Below are positions 60,190 through 64,000 of a DNA stretch of 64,000 nt, one piece after another. The translations under genes were made by a program, and so were the position numbers. Source of the stretch: Chloroflexota bacterium (GTDB lineage Bacteria; Chloroflexota; Anaerolineae; Anaerolineales; Villigracilaceae). Position 1 is the stretch's first letter, and every line of letters begins with the position of its first letter. The notes below the pieces were generated by a model. It was given only the letters and a program-made list of their open reading frames with translations. It ran no database searches and was not told the DNA's origin. Where the stretch lies: positions 1-64,000 of the forward strand of contig JACPYX010000008.1 of assembly GCA_016195815.1 (NCBI GenBank), read 5' to 3'.

Positions 60190-62388
60190 ATGGACTTCCT
60201 CGATAAACTCAACCCTCAACAAAGAAAAGCGGTCACGGCCGGGACGGGGCCGATTTTGGTGCTGGCCGGCCCCGGGTCCGGAAAGACGCGGGTGCTGACT
60301 CAGCGCGTCGCATATTTGATCGCGAACGAAGGCGTCCGCCCGTATCGCATCCTGGCTGTGACCTTTACCAACAAGGCCGCGCGCGAGATGCAGACGCGCG
60401 TCGAGAAGTTGCTCGGGGCGGACGCGACAGAAGGGATGATGCTGGGAACGTTTCATTCGATCTGCGCGCGCCTTCTGCGGCGCGAATCTGAACACCTGCC
60501 GCTCGAATCGAATTTCGTCATTTTCGACGCCGACGATCAGGAGCGCATCGTCAAGGGCATTATCAAAGAATTTAATTTGAACGACAAGTTATACCGCGCC
60601 GCCAGCGTTCACGCCGCCATCTCGAATGCAAAAAATGAACTTATTGGAGCGGACGATTATCCGATCACCAATTACCGCGACGAAGTCGTCAAGCGCGTTT
60701 ACACGGAATATCAAAAGCGGCTGGTCGCCAGCAACGCGGTGGACTTTGACGACCTGTTGATGTACACGGCGCGCCTGCTTGAAGATAATCCCGCCGTGCG
60801 CGAGAAATATGCGCGGCGGTTTGAACAAGTATTGGTAGACGAGTTTCAAGATACGAACCTGGCGCAATATACTTTATTGAAACACCTGGCATCGGCGCAT
60901 CATAATATTTTTGTGGTCGGGGATCCGGACCAGTCCGTCTATCGCTGGCGCGGCGCGGACTGGCGCAACGTTCAGCGCTTCGAGCAGGACTATCCAGACG
61001 CGCAAGTGATTCTGCTCGAACAAAATTATCGTTCGCGTCAGACGATCCTCGACGCGGCCATGTCGGTCATTGACCGCGCAGCGCATCGCCGCAGGAAAAA
61101 GCTTTTCACCGAACGCGGCGCGGGCGAGAAGATTTATTTCTATGAAGCGCCCGACGATTATAGCGAAGCGTCCTTCGTCGTGGACAGCATCGCGCAACTC
61201 GTCGCCAGCCGCGAGTTCGAGCCGGGCGATTGCGCCGTGATGTATCGCACCAACGCGCAATCCCGTTTATTGGAGGAAGCATTTTTGCAGGCGCGCCTTC
61301 CATACAAGCTCGTCGGCGCGCAAAGATTTTACGGACGCCGCGAAGTCAAAGACATCATTTCGTTTTTAAGACTCATCCACAACCCCGCCGACGAAGCCAG
61401 CCTCGACCGCGTCATCAACGTCCCGCCGCGCGGCATCGGCGACAAAACATTGCTCACGCTTCATAATGTGGCGCGACAAAACAATACGAGTCCCGGCGCG
61501 GTATTGCTCGATCTGGCGCGCGGCTCGGACTCTCCGTTTTGGAATCAGTTCACCGGACGCAGTGTCATCACGCTGGCAGATTTCGGCGCGTCTCTTTCCA
61601 GTTGGGAAATGGCCGCGCCCGCCCTGACCGTTTCCCAACTCTTTGACCGCATCCTCGCCGATCTAAATTACAAGGCCTACATTGATGATGAATCTGATAC
61701 TCTAAGAACAAGAACGAGTACCAGCGAAGGCGAGGATCGCTGGTTGAACGTGCAGGAACTGCGCCGCGTCGCGGTCGAATATGACACACGCACGCTCGAA
61801 GAATTTTTGGAAAATGTCGCGCTCGTTTCAGACCAGGATACTCTAAAAGAAAACATCAACGCGCCCACGCTTCTGACCCTCCACGCCGCCAAGGGACTGG
61901 AGTTTGGCGCGGTCTTCATCGTCGGCCTCGACGATGGCATTGTACCGCACAACCGCTCGTTCGACGAACCCGAAGGCATGGAGGAAGAACGGCGGCTTTT
62001 TTACGTCGGCATCACGCGCGCAAAAGATCGGCTGTATCTTGTCCGCGCCATCCAGCGCGGTGGGCGCGGATTTTCTGAAGAAACTTTTCCATCCAGATTT
62101 TTGGACGACATTTCTGCCGATTTGCTGGTCGGCAAATCGCGCAGCGGACGCGGGCTGAAAGGCCGCGCGCCCGAATCATTATGGGCCGCTTCCTCCCGGA
62201 CCCCGCAAGCGGCCCCCGTTATGGAATCTAAATTCCGCGCCGGGACGCGCGTCAAGCACAATTCATGGGGCGACGGCATCGTGCTTGACAGCCGCATCCA
62301 GGACGAGGATGAAATCGTGGATGTTGTTTTTGAGTCGGTTGGCATCAAGCGATTGTCGGCCAGCCTGGCAAATTTAAAGGTAATTTAA
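60190..62388 (+). CDS. UvrD/PcrA-type DNA helicase
   Basis: The 732-residue protein is a superfamily 1A helicase: LNPQQRKAVTAGTGPILVLA, Walker A GPGSGKTRVLTQ, VTFTNKAAREM (Ia), LVDEFQDTN (Walker B), VVGDPDQSVYRWRGAD (III), QNYRSRQTILD (IV), LLTLHAAKGLEF (V) and YVGITRAKDRLYL (VI). The C-terminus carries a PcrA-type Tudor-like segment (GTRVKHNSWGDGIVLD). It unwinds DNA 3' to 5' in repair and collision resolution. PcrA and UvrD cannot be separated by sequence alone. Confidence 0.95.
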   Translation: MDFLDKLNPQQRKAVTAGTGPILVLAGPGSGKTRVLTQRVAYLIANEGVRPYRILAVTFTNKAAREMQTRVEKLLGADATEGMMLGTFHSICARLLRRESEHLPLESNFVIFDADDQERIVKGIIKEFNLNDKLYRAASVHAAISNAKNELIGADDYPITNYRDEVVKRVYTEYQKRLVASNAVDFDDLLMYTARLLEDNPAVREKYARRFEQVLVDEFQDTNLAQYTLLKHLASAHHNIFVVGDPDQSVYRWRGADWRNVQRFEQDYPDAQVILLEQNYRSRQTILDAAMSVIDRAAHRRRKKLFTERGAGEKIYFYEAPDDYSEASFVVDSIAQLVASREFEPGDCAVMYRTNAQSRLLEEAFLQARLPYKLVGAQRFYGRREVKDIISFLRLIHNPADEASLDRVINVPPRGIGDKTLLTLHNVARQNNTSPGAVLLDLARGSDSPFWNQFTGRSVITLADFGASLSSWEMAAPALTVSQLFDRILADLNYKAYIDDESDTLRTRTSTSEGEDRWLNVQELRRVAVEYDTRTLEEFLENVALVSDQDTLKENINAPTLLTLHAAKGLEFGAVFIVGLDDGIVPHNRSFDEPEGMEEERRLFYVGITRAKDRLYLVRAIQRGGRGFSEETFPSRFLDDISADLLVGKSRSGRGLKGRAPESLWAASSRTPQAAPVMESKFRAGTRVKHNSWGDGIVLDSRIQDEDEIVDVVFESVGIKRLSASLANLKVI

Positions 62389-62396
62389 TTTTTAGT

Positions 62397-62491
62397 GTCA
62401 TTGCAAGCGCTGGTCGAGTAGCGAAGCGTATCAAGACCAGGATAAATTCAACAAGGAGATTGCTTCGCCTAAAGAACAGGCCCGTAATGAC
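62397..62491. repeat. Palindromic interspersed repeat, copy 3
   Basis: Starts GTCATTGCAAGCGCTGGTCG and ends CCCGTAATGAC, with GAGATTGCTTCG in the middle. It is the same family as 3545-3625 but with a diverged interior (AGCGAAGCGTATCAAGACCA). Confidence 0.7.
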
Positions 62492-62513
62492 GTGATTACA
62501 AAAAGGAGAAAAC

Positions 62514-63497
62514 GTGCAATATGTCAACCTTGGAAAAACCGGTCTAAAAGTCTCGCGCTTGTGCCTCGGCATGATGACGTACGGCTCAAAGAAATGGCGC
62601 GAATGGATTTTAGATGAAGAAGAAGCCAGGCCATTCGTCAAACGCGCCCTGGATGCAGGCGTCAACTTTTTCGACACAGCCGATGTCTATTCGCTGGGTG
62701 CGAGCGAAGAAGTTCTTGGCAACACACTGAAAACGTTCGGCGTTCAACGCGAAAATGTCGTCATCGCCACGAAAGTATTCAATCCCATGAGCGATGATCC
62801 CAACGACCGCGGACTTTCACGCAAGCACATCATGGACTCGCTTGACCGATCGCTCAAGCGCCTCAAGATGGATTACGTTGATTTGTATCAAATCCATCGT
62901 TGGGATTATTCGACGCCCATCGAAGAAACCATGCAGGCTTTGCACGATGTCGTCAAATCGGGCAAGGCGCGCTATATCGGCGCATCGTCCATGTTTGCCT
63001 GGCAATTCATGAAAGCGCTGCATGTTTCCGAAATTCACGGCTGGACAAAATTTGTCTCGATGCAAAATCACTACAACCTGGTTTATCGCGAAGAAGAACG
63101 CGAAATGATTCCGCTGTGTATGGATCAAGGCATCGGCCTGATTCCATGGAGCCCGATGGCGCGCGGATTTTTCGGGGGCAACCGCGCACGCGGCGGAGGC
63201 GGCGAAACAACGCGCGCCAAAAGCGATCCGTTTGCCGACCAGCTTTACTTTCGCGAGGAAGATTTCAGCGTGGCCGAACGCGTAAACGAAGTCGCCAAAA
63301 TTCGCGGCCTCAGCGGATCGCAGATCGCGCTGGCCTGGGTACTCAGCAAACCATACGTCACAGCACCCATCATCGGTTCCAGCAAGATGGAACATCTTGA
63401 TGAGTCCATCGCTGCGCTCGAAATCAAACTAACCAAAGAAGAAATCAAACAACTCGAAGAGCCTTACAAACCGCACCCGGTGCTTGGACATTCCTAG
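62514..63497 (+). CDS. Aldo/keto reductase
   Basis: The protein is 327 residues and starts with GTG at 62514, with AAGGAG upstream. It has the AKR barrel: YVNLGKTGLKVSRLCLGMM, FFDTADVYSLGASEEVLG (D and Tyr of the tetrad), IATKVFNPM (Lys) and YQIHRWDYSTPIEETM (His). The C-terminus has the NADPH site PIIGSSKMEHLDES. It resembles the AKR11/AKR9-type oxidoreductases acting on aldehydes or sugars. Substrate unknown. Confidence 0.93.
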   Translation: MQYVNLGKTGLKVSRLCLGMMTYGSKKWREWILDEEEARPFVKRALDAGVNFFDTADVYSLGASEEVLGNTLKTFGVQRENVVIATKVFNPMSDDPNDRGLSRKHIMDSLDRSLKRLKMDYVDLYQIHRWDYSTPIEETMQALHDVVKSGKARYIGASSMFAWQFMKALHVSEIHGWTKFVSMQNHYNLVYREEEREMIPLCMDQGIGLIPWSPMARGFFGGNRARGGGGETTRAKSDPFADQLYFREEDFSVAERVNEVAKIRGLSGSQIALAWVLSKPYVTAPIIGSSKMEHLDESIAALEIKLTKEEIKQLEEPYKPHPVLGHS

Positions 63498-63498
63498 C

Positions 63499-63948
63499 AT
63501 GATGCGCCTGATTTATCTGGCGTACAGAGTCTATTGTTTCTTCGCGCGGCCGGTCACGTTGGGCGTGCGCGTGATGTTGATTCAAAACGATCAAGCCCTT
63601 TTGGTGCGGCATACTTATATCGAAGGCTGGTTCATGCCCGGCGGCGGAGTCAAGCGCGGCGAAACGTTGGAGCAGGCCGCCCGGCGCGAGGTGCGCGAAG
63701 AGGCCGGCGCAGAGCTGCAAACGCTGGCCATATTGGGGGCCTACTCGAATTTCGCATGGTGGAAAAGCGATCACAACATCGTCTTCGTTTCGGATCAATT
63801 CACTGCCAGCGGAAAACACGATGGAGAAATCGCCGAGGCCCGCTTCTTTCCGCTCGATGCCTTGCCGGAATCCGTCTGGCCGGGACATCGCCGCAAGCTG
63901 GAAGAATACCGCGCTCAAAACGGCCAGCCGCAATTCGGCGAATGGTAA
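63499..63948 (+). CDS. NUDIX hydrolase
   Basis: The protein is 149 residues from the ATG at 63499 (a second ATG follows at once). The Nudix box is complete: GGGVKRGETLEQAARREV followed by REEAGA. Such enzymes cut nucleoside diphosphate-linked compounds using Mg2+. N-terminal residues are hydrophobic (LIYLAYRVYCFFARPVTLGV), which could be a membrane-contacting helix. It starts 1 nt after the aldo/keto reductase stop. Confidence 0.92.
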   Translation: MMRLIYLAYRVYCFFARPVTLGVRVMLIQNDQALLVRHTYIEGWFMPGGGVKRGETLEQAARREVREEAGAELQTLAILGAYSNFAWWKSDHNIVFVSDQFTASGKHDGEIAEARFFPLDALPESVWPGHRRKLEEYRAQNGQPQFGEW

Positions 63949-63968
63949 GTTAGCGGTAAAATTGGCGC

Positions 63969-64000
63969 ATGTCTGAAACACTCAAAATCGTCATCCCGAT
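63969..64000 (+). CDS. Start of next gene, possibly a nucleotidyltransferase
   Basis: An ATG at 63969 opens MSETLKIVIP before the window ends. The KIVIP beginning resembles sugar-nucleotidyltransferases, but ten residues are too few to assign. Confidence 0.35.
   Translation, partial: MSETLKIVIP

Noticed and set aside
1-64000. CRISPR array, prophage, transposase or integron
   Set aside because: I saw no regularly spaced direct repeats, cas genes, integrase, transposase or phage structural genes. The repeats that exist are dispersed and irregular.

Overview
The window looks like chromosome from a mesophilic member of Chloroflexota, most likely class Anaerolineae. This is an inference from gene content; no rRNA is present. 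The clues are many lipoproteins with Pro/Thr-rich linkers after the lipobox, tandem NBR1-Ig/CAP lipoproteins, a two-subunit glycine decarboxylase, zinc-ribbon L28 and MscL, and a firmicute-like rpmB / asp23 / fakA / recG neighbourhood. Genes are dense, both strands are used, and most of the window is ordinary core metabolism.

Layout. 1-2443: SH3-domain protein, Ca2+/H+ antiporter and lipid kinase (minus strand). 2482-7791: Ser/Thr kinase, rpe, rpmB (minus), then asp23, fakA and degV. 8060-12079: two orphan PhnD-like lipoproteins, a DUF4230 protein and an SMP-30 lactonase. 12129-15906: recG, coaD and a coiled-coil protein (minus). 16275-22912 is an accessory island. It holds a DUF433/DUF5615 pair, a membrane alpha/beta hydrolase, a frameshifted DUF559 gene, a three-gene operon (winged helix, GHKL ATPase, sigma-region-4/HARE-HTH protein) and vapBC. 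The island is studded with interspersed repeats. 23215-30374: glmS, a VOC protein, a DUF1786 protein, and gcvH-gcvPA-gcvPB behind a tandem glycine riboswitch. 30475-35659: a DUF4870 protein, a large DNA-methyltransferase-like protein with a lost catalytic motif, and two NBR1-Ig/CAP lipoproteins. 35696-44618: crtB-crtI, tRNAs, surE, trxA, a geranylgeranyl-reductase-like flavoprotein, and glmU-cdd-sdpI-recO. 44814-59310: a roadblock response regulator and a large peptide/oligosaccharide-type ABC locus with three binding proteins, two ATPase pairs and one permease pair. 59726-64000: mscL, a UvrD/PcrA helicase, an aldo/keto reductase, a NUDIX hydrolase and the start of another gene.

The most unusual signals are these. 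(1) The 849-residue binding protein at 56761-59310 has its family-5 motifs in circularly permuted order. It sits beside a permease with a large extracytoplasmic insert. (2) The wHTH / GHKL ATPase / sigma4-HARE operon at 18715-22254 has no function I recognise and lies among toxin-antitoxin genes. (3) The protein at 31240-33456 keeps a SAM-pocket-like motif and a zinc ribbon but has no DPPY. (4) A recurrent promoter layout places a -10 box 6-7 nt before the start codon, which implies leaderless mRNAs. (5) Palindromic or low-complexity repeats lie inside intact coding sequences.

Functional links. FakA and DegV form a fatty-acid kinase pair. glmS and glmU supply UDP-GlcNAc. The gcv genes are glycine-controlled through the riboswitch, but gcvT is not in the window. 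crtB and crtI give a phytoene/carotene branch, possibly with the nearby reductase.
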